Shown here: in pieces, positions 8,862-17,503 of the stretch
Position numbering within the stretch: the first letter of the stretch is position 1
Layout of the letters: each line of letters opens with the position of its first letter
Source of the DNA: Paenibacillus sp. EZ-K15
Lineage (GTDB): Bacteria; Bacillota; Bacilli; Paenibacillales; Paenibacillaceae
Assembly: GCF_002573715.1 (NCBI RefSeq)
Contig: NZ_PDHM01000021.1
Location: forward strand, 415,993-468,562
Direction: 5' to 3'
DNA length: 52,570 bases
Position numbers and translations under genes: made by a program
The notes under the pieces: generated by a model
Database searches by the model: none
Seen by the model: only the letters and a program-made list of their open reading frames with translations
What the model was told of the DNA's origin: nothing

Positions 8862-9797
8862 ATGAAAATCCGGTTGGTCGATTCGGGCGTATTTACCCCT
8901 GTTGATGACATCGAAATGACGCTGACCCCTCCGGCCAGCGGCTTCTACTGGCTGGATGCGGACGAGGATGATTTAGCCGAACTGCAACCTCTCTTCTCCC
9001 TGCATGATCTTGCGGTTGAGGATTGCCTCAGCGAAGAAGAGCAGCGTCCCAAAATTGAAATATACGAGAACCACTATTTTATCGTCGTGAACAGCATCCG
9101 GTTTGACGACGAAGAAATTTTCCTTCGCGCTTTGAACGTTTTCTTGGGCAGGCACTTTATTATTACGATGACCAAGCAAAAAATCCACGAGCTTCGCAGC
9201 GTTAAACCGCTTCTCTGGGAGGATGAAGTGAGCACGCCTGACCGCTTTCTCTACCTCTTGATCGACCTTGTCACGGACAACTATTTCTCCGTCGGGGACC
9301 GCATCGAGGCGCGGATTGAAAAGCTGGAGGAAGACATCCTCATGCATACGAAAAAATCACACTTAAGCGAGATTATCGGTCTGCGAAGCGAGATTCTTTG
9401 GTTGAAAAAAGTGCTTGGACCGCAGAAGGAAGTTATCAATACGCTTAACAAAAAAGATCTACGGCTAATCGATGACCAGTTGCAAAAATATTTCAGCGAC
9501 ATCTATGAAAATGCTGTGAAAATTTCCGAAACCTTCGAGACTTATCGAGATCTCATGGGGAACCTTCGAGAGGCTTACCAATCCAGTATCGCCAATCGGG
9601 CCAATGAAATCATGCGTGTGTTTACCGCTATCACAACCATCTTCATTCCACTGACGCTGATTACGGGCATCTACGGCATGAACTTTGACAATATGCCTGA
9701 GCTTCACTGGAAATACTCTTATTATGTGGTTCTAGGCATCATGGTTTTTGCCGGTGCTCTTATGTTTTACCTGTTCCGTAAAAAAGACTGGATATGA
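8862..9797 (+). CDS. corA: CorA-family magnesium/cobalt transporter
   Basis: Homopentameric inner-membrane Mg2+/Co2+ channel. The 311-residue protein has the usual long cytoplasmic funnel and, at the C-terminus, two transmembrane helices with the diagnostic GMN motif (272-274, in YGMNFDNMPEL) in the loop between them, and the basic tail RKKDW. ATG at 8862 follows AAAGGAGTGATATCAG. It is a single-gene unit with its own promoter and terminator. No M-box or similar Mg2+ riboswitch was recognised in the 245-base leader. Confidence 0.95.
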   Translation: MKIRLVDSGVFTPVDDIEMTLTPPASGFYWLDADEDDLAELQPLFSLHDLAVEDCLSEEEQRPKIEIYENHYFIVVNSIRFDDEEIFLRALNVFLGRHFIITMTKQKIHELRSVKPLLWEDEVSTPDRFLYLLIDLVTDNYFSVGDRIEARIEKLEEDILMHTKKSHLSEIIGLRSEILWLKKVLGPQKEVINTLNKKDLRLIDDQLQKYFSDIYENAVKISETFETYRDLMGNLREAYQSSIANRANEIMRVFTAITTIFIPLTLITGIYGMNFDNMPELHWKYSYYVVLGIMVFAGALMFYLFRKKDWI

Positions 9798-9818
9798 AAT
9801 ACCACAGAACCACAGACA

Positions 9819-9865
9819 GAATCAGGACGGATCTCCTTGCCACGAGGAAATCCGTCCTGATTTTC
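9819..9865 (+). terminator. corA terminator
   Basis: AATCAGGACGGAT and ATCCGTCCTGATT form a perfect stem of about 13 bp followed by TTTTCG on the plus strand, shortly after the corA stop. The converging HRDC gene ends 12 bases beyond it, but the minus strand lacks a T run here. Confidence 0.88.
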
Positions 9866-9876
9866 GTTTATGCGGA

Positions 9877-10902
9877 TTAGCTTGCGTTTGCTTTGCCAGA
9901 CTCTTCCCGCCGGAAGCGAATCCGTATCAGGCGCAGCCGCTCATACAGCTTCTCCATTCCGCCAATGTCTTCTACCTCTCCATTCCGGGCTTGTCCTTCT
10001 CCATATACCCGTTGTAATACGGGTTTAAGAAACGTATCGCCCAGCTCTTCAAACGCCTTCCATACCGTTGCCTGCTCTGAAGCCGTCATCGTATTCAATT
10101 CAACCTCAAGCAGTTGCTCCGTATCATAACCTTCCTTCTCGAGCCCCTCCAATTCCTCAACCAAATCCCGACGAGATAACGAGGTACGCTCTTCCAGCTG
10201 GGCCAGCGAAGCTCCCTCGGCTATCCCAATCAGCATCGTACGGCGGATTCGGAAGCGGTCGAGCTCTTGCTTGTATCGCTGCTCCTTCTGTTTATACAGC
10301 CAGGACAAGAACACCTCTTCCTGCAGCTGCTCGTAAACCCAATCCAGTGGAAAGGTTGTGGTTCGTTCGATTTTCGTCGTGATCTCCAGCCACTCCGCCC
10401 CATGCTCCGAAGCCTTGCTGACCCCGATTCCCGGAAGCTGCAGCAGCTCTTCCTCATTCTGGGGGATGAAGGCGCTAATCATGCGCAGCACTCGATTGCT
10501 GGCAATGAAATAAGGCGCTTTTCTTCCGGAGGCCGCCTTTCTTCTGCGCCAGGCACACAGCTCCGTGTACAACTCCTCCGAGCCATACAGCTCACTGTAG
10601 CACTGCAGCTTCTGAGCGCCGAGATTCTTGCCTCCAGTCTCTCCCGGTTCATGGAATACCCCCTCAACTAGCGGCCGGAAGCCCTCTCCAAGCTTCTTCG
10701 CTAATTGATGTCGGTACACGCATAATAACTCATTCCATGAATTTCCTTCATACCACTCATCATCGGATACATCACCGTCTGGTTCCATGTTCCGCCAGCC
10801 AAGCCGCCATCCCCCCTCTTCCTCACCGATCCATACTTGAGCAGAACGGATGTGACCTGACTCATCCGCTCCGCTCATCTGATTCATGAACACAATTTGC
10901 AT
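9877..10902 (-). CDS. HRDC-domain protein of unknown function
   Basis: The 341-residue protein has an HRDC-like nucleic-acid-binding domain at about 112-180 (ELCAWRRRKAAS to LLQLPGIGVSKAS), the module found at the end of RecQ helicases and RNase D, and a helix-turn-helix-like segment near 245-280 (SLAQLEERTSLSRRDLVEEL). No helicase or nuclease motifs are present. DNA or RNA binding is inferred; the role is unknown. ATG at 10902 has GGGAGG 11 bases upstream. It converges with corA and is not in an obvious operon. Confidence 0.75.
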   Translation of the reverse strand: MQIVFMNQMSGADESGHIRSAQVWIGEEEGGWRLGWRNMEPDGDVSDDEWYEGNSWNELLCVYRHQLAKKLGEGFRPLVEGVFHEPGETGGKNLGAQKLQCYSELYGSEELYTELCAWRRRKAASGRKAPYFIASNRVLRMISAFIPQNEEELLQLPGIGVSKASEHGAEWLEITTKIERTTTFPLDWVYEQLQEEVFLSWLYKQKEQRYKQELDRFRIRRTMLIGIAEGASLAQLEERTSLSRRDLVEELEGLEKEGYDTEQLLEVELNTMTASEQATVWKAFEELGDTFLKPVLQRVYGEGQARNGEVEDIGGMEKLYERLRLIRIRFRREESGKANAS

Positions 10903-10948
10903 CCCTCGAATACCTCCCGCTTACGCATTCAGCACAACGATGAAACAA

Positions 10949-10998
10949 CGCAAAAAAGCACCTCTCCTCCGCCGCAGCGACAAAGAAAGGTGCTTCCC
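10949..10998 (-). terminator. terminator downstream of the fructokinase gene
   Basis: On the minus strand AAGCACCTTTC and GAGAGGTGCTT pair across a GC-rich loop and are followed by TTTTTTG, about 90 bases beyond the ROK kinase stop codon. Confidence 0.8.
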
Positions 10999-11086
10999 GT
11001 TCCATACGTTATACTGTTGAAATCATAATACCATAATCTGTAATAAAATCAACCCAATTTTGATTCATTCTATATAAGAAAAAGGG

Positions 11087-11983
11087 TTAAGCTTGAACGC
11101 TCTTGGCCTCATCTACTGCCAGCTTGGCCAACGCCAATGCGCCGCAGAGACCCGCATTATCGCCGAGCATCGGCGGAACGATAAATTGATCAATCCCGTC
11201 ATGAAGGCTTGGATGCTGAACATATCCGGCCAGCAGCTCCTGAAGCTTCGTGCGGATTAGCGGGAACAGCTGCTCCTGCTTCATAACGCCTCCGCCCATC
11301 ACGATACGCTGTGGGGACAGAATGAGGACATAATTCATCAGCGCTTGAGCCAGATAATAAGCTTCCATCTCCCAAGCCGGATGATCCGGCGTCAATTCCA
11401 CACCGGGAACTCCCCAACGTTTGCCAAGAGACGGTCCGGCAGCAAGCCCCTCCAGACAGTCTGCATGATAAGGACATGTCCCTTCATACCGGTCTTCCGG
11501 ATGGCGGCGCACATAAATATGCCCCATCTCCGGATGAGACAAGCCGTGAATCAATTCACCAGCTACCACGGCGCCTGCTCCTACTCCCGTTCCGATGGTG
11601 ATATACAGACAGCTATCCAGTCCTTGGGCAGCGCCCCATGTATATTCTCCAAGAGCGGCTCCGTTTACATCGGTATCAAATCCAATCGGAACATTAAAAC
11701 GCTCTTCCAGTGCTTGGACAATATTGTAATTGCTCCAATGCGGCTTCGGTGTCGTAGTAATACAGCCATAAGTCGGGCTGCCCTTCACCGGATCAATCGG
11801 TCCGAAAGAACCGACTCCGATCGCCTCTATATCCTTATCAGCAAAAAAGTTAAAGACGTTTGCCATGGTTTCTTCAGGGGTTGTTGTCGGGAAGCTCACT
11901 CGCTCTACAACCGTTCCATCCTCCATACCCACGCCGCAAACGAACTTGGTTCCTCCTGCTTCAATTGCTCCAAGTAAACTCAT
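11087..11983 (-). CDS. ROK-family fructokinase
   Basis: Expected to phosphorylate fructose, or a related hexose, to the 6-phosphate. The 298-residue protein shows the ROK phosphate loop GAIEAGGTKFVCGVG at the N-terminus, the ATP-site motif TIGTGVGAGAVV, and the zinc-binding cluster HPEMGHIYVRRHP...CPYHADCLEG typical of the Bacillus YdhR/GmuE group. ATG at 11983 follows GGAGAGG. It lies 94 bases downstream of modB with no clear terminator between, so read-through is possible, though the jobs are unrelated. Confidence 0.88.
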   Translation of the reverse strand: MSLLGAIEAGGTKFVCGVGMEDGTVVERVSFPTTTPEETMANVFNFFADKDIEAIGVGSFGPIDPVKGSPTYGCITTTPKPHWSNYNIVQALEERFNVPIGFDTDVNGAALGEYTWGAAQGLDSCLYITIGTGVGAGAVVAGELIHGLSHPEMGHIYVRRHPEDRYEGTCPYHADCLEGLAAGPSLGKRWGVPGVELTPDHPAWEMEAYYLAQALMNYVLILSPQRIVMGGGVMKQEQLFPLIRTKLQELLAGYVQHPSLHDGIDQFIVPPMLGDNAGLCGALALAKLAVDEAKSVQA

Positions 11984-12077
11984 GCTTCTTCCATCCTCTC
12001 CACGATGTGCTGTGCCTTGTTCTCTATATAGTTGTTAACAAGCTCTATTCGAAGCATATGTAAACATTGTGCTCCCG

Positions 12078-12761
12078 TCAAGTCCGCCCGCCTCTTTCTC
12101 TGCTTCTGCCCGTTCCTGACGCGGCCAGCAACAGCCATGAGAACAAAATAATGACAGCCGTCCACGCCCACGCCAGCCCGCTCTCGCCATTGCTTACCGC
12201 AACATAAATCGCCGTGGGCAGCGTTTGCGTAACGCCCGGTATATTGCCTGCAACCATCCAGGTTGCCCCAAATTCACCTAAACCTCTGGCAAAAGCCAGA
12301 ATGAACGCCGAAATCCCCGCTCTGCGGACAAGCGGCAGCGTAATCCAGCGAAGCACCTGCCATTCGCCGGCCCCTGCCGATCGGGCCGAATCCTCAAGCT
12401 CCGGGTCCACGGACTCAAAGCCCACCCGCATGCTCTGATACACAAGCGGAAACGAGACCACAATAGCCGCAATAACCGCGGCCCCCCAACTGAAAATGAT
12501 GGGCCTGGCAAACAGCCATTCGGCAGCTGCGCCAATCCAGCTGTTTCTGCCCAGCATGACAAGCAGAAGAAAGCCAACCACCGTAGGCGGAAGCACAAGC
12601 GGAAGCATCAGCAGCGTTTCAACCGCCGTCTTGCCGACAAACGAGCGCCTGGACATCCAGCGCGCTGCCGCTAATCCCAGTATAAATGCAATGATGCTGG
12701 ACAGCAGTGATGTTTTTATCGACAGCCATACCGGCATCCAGAACATTTCGGTCGCAGTCAC
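12078..12761 (-). CDS. modB: molybdate ABC transporter permease
   Basis: Membrane subunit of the molybdate importer; 227 residues with several hydrophobic helices and the permease loop EWQVLRWITLPLVRRAG that docks onto the ATPase. The first helices contain LPLVLPPTVVGFLLL, characteristic of ModB. It starts with GTG at 12761, overlapping the modA TGA in a GTGA junction, with GGAGG upstream. No modC ATPase follows, so the importer must use an ATPase encoded elsewhere. Confidence 0.92.
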   Translation of the reverse strand: MTATEMFWMPVWLSIKTSLLSSIIAFILGLAAARWMSRRSFVGKTAVETLLMLPLVLPPTVVGFLLLVMLGRNSWIGAAAEWLFARPIIFSWGAAVIAAIVVSFPLVYQSMRVGFESVDPELEDSARSAGAGEWQVLRWITLPLVRRAGISAFILAFARGLGEFGATWMVAGNIPGVTQTLPTAIYVAVSNGESGLAWAWTAVIILFSWLLLAASGTGRSRERGGRT

Positions 12762-13600
12762 GGCGACGCCTCCGCTACCTCAAATCCAGCCTCCGTGAAG
12801 ATATCCCTGATCTCGGGCTTCCGCATAAATTCGAGGAACGCCTCAGCCTCCTGCGGATGCTTGGCATTGCCCGGAACCGCTGCAGGATATTCGATCGGCT
12901 GGTGCTTGTCCGGGTCAACCTCAAGCGCAAGTGTTGCCTTGGCGGAACTCTTCAGATCGGTTTTGTACACAAAACCGGCATCCGCATTCCCCGACTCAAC
13001 ATAAGCAAGAACTTGCGTCACGTCCTTGGCATACACCGCCTTAGATTCGACATCTTCCCAAAGGCCTTCATTCTGAAGAGTCTCCTTCGCATACTCCCCG
13101 GCCGGTACCGTATCCGGCTGCCCGATAGCCAGAACACGTACTTCAGGTTTGAGCAGATCGGATAACTGCTTCACGTTCTGTTTGCCAACAGGCTCAATCA
13201 GCACCAACGCATTTCGAAACATCAACTGAACCGCATCGGATTGTACAATCCCCTTCTCGACCAGTCGATCCATCGGCTCCGTTGCCGCGGATACAAACAA
13301 ATCTACAGGCGCCCCTTGCTCGAGCTGTTGTCCTAGAGAGCCCGAACCGCCAAAATTATAACGCAGCGTAACATTCGGATGCTCTGCTTCAAATCGTCGT
13401 CCGGTCTCTTCCAAGCTGGATTTGAGACTTGCTGCTGCCGAAACCATAACTTCAACCTTCTTCTCAGCCCCTGAGGGCTGCTTAGAGGTATCGGTTGAAG
13501 GAGTCTGGTTGGAGGCACACGCGGATATAAGAAGCAGCATGGCCCCAAGCAGTAATCCGGTCAAGATTGATTTTCCACCGAAATTAAACTGTCTCCACAT
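12758..13600 (-). CDS. modA: molybdate-binding lipoprotein
   Basis: Extracellular solute-binding component of the molybdate importer. The 280 residues begin with a lipoprotein signal (LLLISAC, lipidated C28), a polar linker, then the ModA fold: VSAAASLKSSLEE (oxyanion-binding serines), FGGSGSLGQQLEQGAPVDLF, and GNADAGFVYKTD. The ATG at 13600 is only 2 bases after the ypcP stop codon and has a weak ribosome binding site, suggesting translational coupling to the exonuclease gene. modB overlaps its end. Confidence 0.93.
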   Translation of the reverse strand: MWRQFNFGGKSILTGLLLGAMLLLISACASNQTPSTDTSKQPSGAEKKVEVMVSAAASLKSSLEETGRRFEAEHPNVTLRYNFGGSGSLGQQLEQGAPVDLFVSAATEPMDRLVEKGIVQSDAVQLMFRNALVLIEPVGKQNVKQLSDLLKPEVRVLAIGQPDTVPAGEYAKETLQNEGLWEDVESKAVYAKDVTQVLAYVESGNADAGFVYKTDLKSSAKATLALEVDPDKHQPIEYPAAVPGNAKHPQEAEAFLEFMRKPEIRDIFTEAGFEVAEASP

Positions 13601-13602
13601 GA

Positions 13603-14499
13603 CTAGGAAACCACCGCCACCCCAAAAAGATGGCCGAGGCTCTTCATCTCAAGCTCCTCCAGTTTGGTCAAGGCACGTTCGTGATCCACGCTCAAGCGGC
13701 ATAGTTCCAGTTCGCACTCCATTGGAACCTCGCAATGGATTTCCGCCAAAGACCGGGACAGATGCAGCATTTCCAGATCTGCCTCGATCTTGGTGCGGAC
13801 CCCTTTGGTCAGTGACTCAAGATTCGCAAGAATTCCTTCCACGGTTTCATACTCCTGAATCAGCTTGACCGCCGTTTTCTCGCCAATCCCACGTACGCCA
13901 GGATAATTATCGCTCGTATCTCCCATCAGGCCTTTCACATCGATAACCTGTCTTGGGGAAAGTCCTTTTTCGGCATACAGCGTTTCCGGGGTATAGTGCA
14001 TATAATTGCCGTGTCCCTTTTTCATGATAATGACGGAAGTGGAATCGTTCACGAGCTGAAGCAGATCGTGGTCCCCCGACAGGATCATGACATTCATGCT
14101 ATCTCCGTACCGTCTGGCCAGCGTACCGATGCAATCATCGGCCTCATAGCCCACGACGCCTAGGTTCGGAATTCCCAGACATTCCGTCACATCACGAACC
14201 AACGAAAACTGCGGAACCAGATCATCCGGCGCTTCCGGACGATTGCCTTTATACGAGGCGAATTGCTCGGTACGAAATGTTTTCGAACCCATATCCCAGC
14301 AGCACGCCACATGGGTAGGCTGAAATTTATCGATAGCATCCCACATATACCGCAGGAAGCCGTAAATCGCGTTGGTCGGCACACCCGCTTTGGTTCGACG
14401 GATATAGCCGCTTGACGCGGTTGCATAGTAAGCACGAAATAATAAAGCCATCCCGTCTACAAGCATTAAGGATGGTTGTTGATTGGGTATCACAGTCAT
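13603..14499 (-). CDS. ypcP: 5'-3' exonuclease / flap nuclease YpcP
   Basis: Stand-alone homologue of the N-terminal nuclease domain of DNA polymerase I; acts on RNA primers and flaps. The 298 residues include the metal-binding motifs MLVDGMALLFRAYY, YEADDCIGTLA, LSGDHDLLQLV and GLMGDTSDNYPGVRGIG, the last with the helix-hairpin-helix DNA contact. No polymerase domain follows. ATG at 14499 follows TTAGGAG. It heads a unit with modA and modB, a functionally odd grouping. Confidence 0.93.
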   Translation of the reverse strand: MTVIPNQQPSLMLVDGMALLFRAYYATASSGYIRRTKAGVPTNAIYGFLRYMWDAIDKFQPTHVACCWDMGSKTFRTEQFASYKGNRPEAPDDLVPQFSLVRDVTECLGIPNLGVVGYEADDCIGTLARRYGDSMNVMILSGDHDLLQLVNDSTSVIIMKKGHGNYMHYTPETLYAEKGLSPRQVIDVKGLMGDTSDNYPGVRGIGEKTAVKLIQEYETVEGILANLESLTKGVRTKIEADLEMLHLSRSLAEIHCEVPMECELELCRLSVDHERALTKLEELEMKSLGHLFGVAVVS

Positions 14500-14549
14500 G
14501 ATCGCTCCTAACTTTAACTTCTCTGGTATAACCTTAAATATACCTTGTC

Positions 14550-14558
14550 ATTATACCA
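14550..14558 (-). promoter_or_regulatory. extended -10 promoter of ypcP
   Basis: The minus strand reads TGGTATAAT at 14558-14550, an extended -10 element about 50 bases before ypcP. No good -35 is seen at the right distance. Confidence 0.5.
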
Positions 14559-14624
14559 TATCCCTATATAGACTTGGGCTTGTCACAAGGTATTTCTTTG
14601 AATTTCCTATCATTGGCTGTTCAT

Positions 14625-14873
14625 AAGAAAAACGTCTATCGACGTACTTTCTCAGTAGACAGACCGCATATAGAGGAAGTTTTTCTTGCGAGATAAGGAT
14701 GCTAAGCCTCGGATGTTTATACTTTCTTATCTCTTAAAACGAAAGAGCATCCCGGCGGCCAAAAGACCTTGGAATGCTCTACCTTCATCAGCAGGAAAAT
14801 GTGTCTATGCCGGATCGTTGGCCATCAACAATCGGGGGCCAATCAGCTCTTTCAACCGGCCTCAATTGGGCCG
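14625..14873. ncRNA. array of five inverted repeats, possible structured RNA
   Basis: This gene-free stretch holds five inverted repeats in a row: AAGAAAAAC/GTTTTTCTT (14625-14633, 14679-14687), GAGATAAG/CTTATCTC (14690-14697, 14726-14733), AGAGCAT/ATGCTCT (14744-14750, 14774-14780), TTGGCC/GGCCAA (14818-14823, 14837-14842) and CGGCC/GGCCG (14857-14861, 14869-14873). GGATGCT at 14698 can alternatively pair with AGCATCC at 14746. Both neighbours are on the minus strand, so minus is the likelier orientation. No known RNA family was recognised. Confidence 0.4.
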
Positions 14874-14901
14874 TCATTGCCACCGACCAAAAATAGCCAT
14901 T

Positions 14902-15264
14902 CTACTTCTGCCATGACTCCTGATATTGTTCCGCTTTGAAGCCGACGGTCACTTTACTTCCGTCCGTCACGATTGGACGCTTAATCAATCTTCCGTTGGA
15001 CGATAACAGTTGAATTTTCTCCTCATCGGAAAGTCCAGGCAGCTTGTCTTTCAGGTTCATTTCCTTGTAGACCTCGCCACTCGTATTGAAAAATTTCTTA
15101 AGCTCCAGGCCGCTCTTATCGATAAGGTCGGCTAATTCTTCCTTCTCTGGCGGTTGTTCAAAAATATTTTGAAGTTCCAGCTCATGTCCTTCGTTCTGCA
15201 GCCATTTGACCGCGTTACGGCATGTCCCGCATTTCGGATATTGATATACTTTCAGTTTGCTCAT
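14902..15264 (-). CDS. ArsC/Spx-family thioredoxin-fold protein, YusI-like
   Basis: The 120-residue protein has the ArsC/Spx fold with a CxxC motif (YPKCGTCRNAVKWL) and the conserved KKFFNTSG and LIKRPIVTDG segments, closely matching the pattern of Bacillus YusI. A thiol oxidoreductase or arsenate-reductase-like role is inferred; the Spx anti-alpha regulatory role is not supported specifically. The start at 15264 follows AGAAGGAGAAC; a longer frame upstream overlaps the rluA-type gene and lacks a ribosome binding site. Confidence 0.88.
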   Translation of the reverse strand: MSKLKVYQYPKCGTCRNAVKWLQNEGHELELQNIFEQPPEKEELADLIDKSGLELKKFFNTSGEVYKEMNLKDKLPGLSDEEKIQLLSSNGRLIKRPIVTDGSKVTVGFKAEQYQESWQK

Positions 15265-15301
15265 TCGATACGTTCTCCTTCTCATGTTGTTTTGAAAATA
15301 T

Positions 15302-16315
15302 TTAAGTCGCCTCTTGTGCAAGCATATTTCTCAGAGAGTTCATATCCTCAGGAAGCGGAGCTGTGAATACCATCGTGTTCCCCTCAATCGGGTGAATCAG
15401 CGTCAGGCTTGCTGCATGCAGCGCCTGCCTGCCCATATAGCGGTCCACCCTCATGATGGATGCGACTTCCGACTCTGCCGATCCCTCGTTCCCATAGGAC
15501 GCAGCTTCCGTCCCATCTGATCGTAACTCCCGCTCACTGTATACCGGATGCCTATACATCTGATCTCCAATCAATGGACAACCGATGCTAAGCATATGCA
15601 CCCGAATTTGATGGGTCCGGCCCGTTTCCAGCTTCAACTCAACCAAGGATGCGGAATGATAGGTTTCGCATACCTGATACCGTGTCAATGAAGGATATCC
15701 GTCCGGCGTTACGATGCGACGGTGGGGCTCTAACGGATCCCGATCAATCGGACCGTCAATATCGCCTGCCGTCAAAGCAGGCTTGCCATGAACAAATGCT
15801 ACATACCTCTTGTCGACCGTGCCGGCAATCATTTGTTCGGAAACATGCTGGTGAATATACGGATTCTTGGCCACCACCAACACGCCGGAAGTTTCCTGAT
15901 CCAGCCTGTGAACCGCTCTGAACCGGTAATTCCAGCCCTTCTCTTGCCAATAGTGAACAACGCCGTTCGCCAGTGTGTCCGTATAATGACCGTGCGTCGG
16001 ATGCACAATGATCCCCGCCGGCTTGTTCAGAACAAGCAGATGCTCATCCTCGTACAGAATATGAAGTTTCATCGGCTGGGGCAGCATATCGTCTGAACGT
16101 TCCTGCTCCATCCGGATTTCGACCAGATCTCCCGCATTCACTTTTACGCTAATGTATACACGGGTCCCGTTCAGCATAATACCCTGCTCGGTCAACTTGA
16201 GGCGCGAGAGCAGCTTACGGGATACCCCCATTCGTTTTTGCAATATAGTCTTAAGCAGCATGCCGTCTTCGTGTGGCGACACGACATAGCTGATTGGCGG
16301 ATAGTACAAACTCAT
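15302..16315 (-). CDS. RluA-family RNA pseudouridine synthase
   Basis: Converts specific uridines in rRNA or tRNA to pseudouridine. The 337-residue protein has an N-terminal S4 RNA-binding region (about 20-70) and the catalytic motif HRLDQETSG with nucleophile D139, plus LETGRTHQIRVH. A hydrophilic insertion near 255-285 (ELRSDGTEAAS to VASIMRVD) is unusual for the family. ATG at 16315 lies 3 bases after the adenosyltransferase stop, so the two are cotranscribed. The exact target uridine cannot be told. Confidence 0.92.
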   Translation of the reverse strand: MSLYYPPISYVVSPHEDGMLLKTILQKRMGVSRKLLSRLKLTEQGIMLNGTRVYISVKVNAGDLVEIRMEQERSDDMLPQPMKLHILYEDEHLLVLNKPAGIIVHPTHGHYTDTLANGVVHYWQEKGWNYRFRAVHRLDQETSGVLVVAKNPYIHQHVSEQMIAGTVDKRYVAFVHGKPALTAGDIDGPIDRDPLEPHRRIVTPDGYPSLTRYQVCETYHSASLVELKLETGRTHQIRVHMLSIGCPLIGDQMYRHPVYSERELRSDGTEAASYGNEGSAESEVASIMRVDRYMGRQALHAASLTLIHPIEGNTMVFTAPLPEDMNSLRNMLAQEAT

Positions 16316-16318
16316 GAA

Positions 16319-16879
16319 TTACCGAAACACCTTTCCACTTCGCTCATATTCGACATCCGGAATCCCGGCGTGCACATTGGCTGCCCGAGCAGTCACAAAG
16401 AAATAGTCGGACAATCGGTTCAAATACCGGCGGACCTCCGGATTGATTTCCGTGGTTCGCTGCAGCGAAACGGTCAACCGCTCGGCGCGGCGGCATACGG
16501 TCCGACATACATGAAGCAACGAAGACAACGCGCTTCCGCCTGGCAAGATAAAACGTTCAAGCGGAGGGTTCTTCTCCTCGAATGCATCCAGCCATACCTC
16601 CAGATTATCCACTAGCTCGGCGCTTACCTTGAGTTTATCCTCTCGAGGTCTCGCATAAGCCAGATCCGAGCCGCAATCGAACAGTTCATGCTGGATTCGA
16701 ACGAGCTGAAGATGCAGCTCCTCAAATTCGGCTTCCTTGGCCAAACATACGGCTTGGCCGACAAAGCTGTTCAATTCATCGATCGTGCCGTACGCTTCGA
16801 TGCGCGGATCATCCTTGGGCACGCGACCGCCAATAATTGAAGTTTCCCCCGCATCTCCCGTTCGCGTATATACCTTCAT
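16319..16879 (-). CDS. PduO-type ATP:cob(I)alamin adenosyltransferase
   Basis: Adenosylates cob(I)alamin to coenzyme B12. The 186-residue protein begins MKVYTRTGDAGETS and continues IIGGRVPKDDPRIEAYGTID, the signature of the PduO/YvqK family, and ends with the conserved RYLNRLSDYFFVTARAAN. The ATG at 16879 was chosen because GGAGGAAGATGG precedes it; an upstream in-frame ATG overlaps that site. It heads a short unit with the pseudouridine synthase. Confidence 0.92.
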   Translation of the reverse strand: MKVYTRTGDAGETSIIGGRVPKDDPRIEAYGTIDELNSFVGQAVCLAKEAEFEELHLQLVRIQHELFDCGSDLAYARPREDKLKVSAELVDNLEVWLDAFEEKNPPLERFILPGGSALSSLLHVCRTVCRRAERLTVSLQRTTEINPEVRRYLNRLSDYFFVTARAANVHAGIPDVEYERSGKVFR

Positions 16880-17059
16880 CCCATCTTCCTCCATTTCAAA
16901 GTCCGGTCCTTATTGAACGAACATCATATTTCTTATTTTATTATGCTCAACTATAGCATAATTTCGGATAACGGTCCCCCTATGGCGGAATAAGTCCCAG
17001 GCGAAATCATGATTCCGGGGCCAGGTTCTATCGTCAAGGGGAAATCATTTAAACGCAAA

Positions 17060-17103
17060 CAAGGCTGATCCTTGAGTCATTCCACTCAGGAGCAGCCTTG
17101 TAT
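17060..17103 (-). terminator. terminator downstream of the Spo0E-like gene
   Basis: CAAGGCTG and CAGCCTTG, with inner pairing of ACTCAAGG and CCTGAGT, form a long hairpin. On the minus strand it is followed by TTTGCGTTT. Confidence 0.75.
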
Positions 17104-17121
17104 TATTCAACAAACCGTATT

Positions 17122-17385
17122 TTATAGTTTCTTTTTTGGATGAGCCTTCATATATTCGTTTATCTTCAAATCCAGCAAACTGCTGATCTCGATGACAATT
17201 TCGGACGTAAAGGACTGCTCTTCCAAAAAAATCTGTTCCATCTTCCGGCGAAGCATGTGAATTTCGTCTTCCAAGGTAATTTCCTGAGGAGTGGATTTGG
17301 CTGATTTAATTGACCATTTACCGTGATTATCGTCTTCAGCCGTATAGTCACCACGGTAGTTTGACAATTCATAATCACAAAACAC
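17122..17385 (-). CDS. Spo0E-family aspartyl-phosphate phosphatase
   Basis: Small 87-residue protein with the two-helix Spo0E pattern in its second half: LEDEIHMLRRKMEQIF, a turn, then IEISSLLDLKINEY containing the S-x-x-LD signature. Family members dephosphorylate Spo0A-P and delay sporulation. The N-terminal 35 residues are a polar extension. GTG at 17385 follows AAGGAGGGATCACCA. It is monocistronic with its own terminator. Partner specificity is inferred. Confidence 0.82.
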   Translation of the reverse strand: MFCDYELSNYRGDYTAEDDNHGKWSIKSAKSTPQEITLEDEIHMLRRKMEQIFLEEQSFTSEIVIEISSLLDLKINEYMKAHPKKKL

Positions 17386-17503
17386 TGGTGATCCCTCCTT
17401 GGAAAGTAAAATTCTGCCCCCAAAATAAAATTATAACATATATTTTCCCAATGGAAAGTGAATTTTTTGTTAATTCAAGGAAAAAGTTCAACGAATTCCT
17501 TGC

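Noticed and set aside
8663..8905. 80-codon plus-strand frame overlapping the corA start
   Set aside because: No ribosome binding site, composition not protein-like, and it runs into the well-supported corA start region in another frame.
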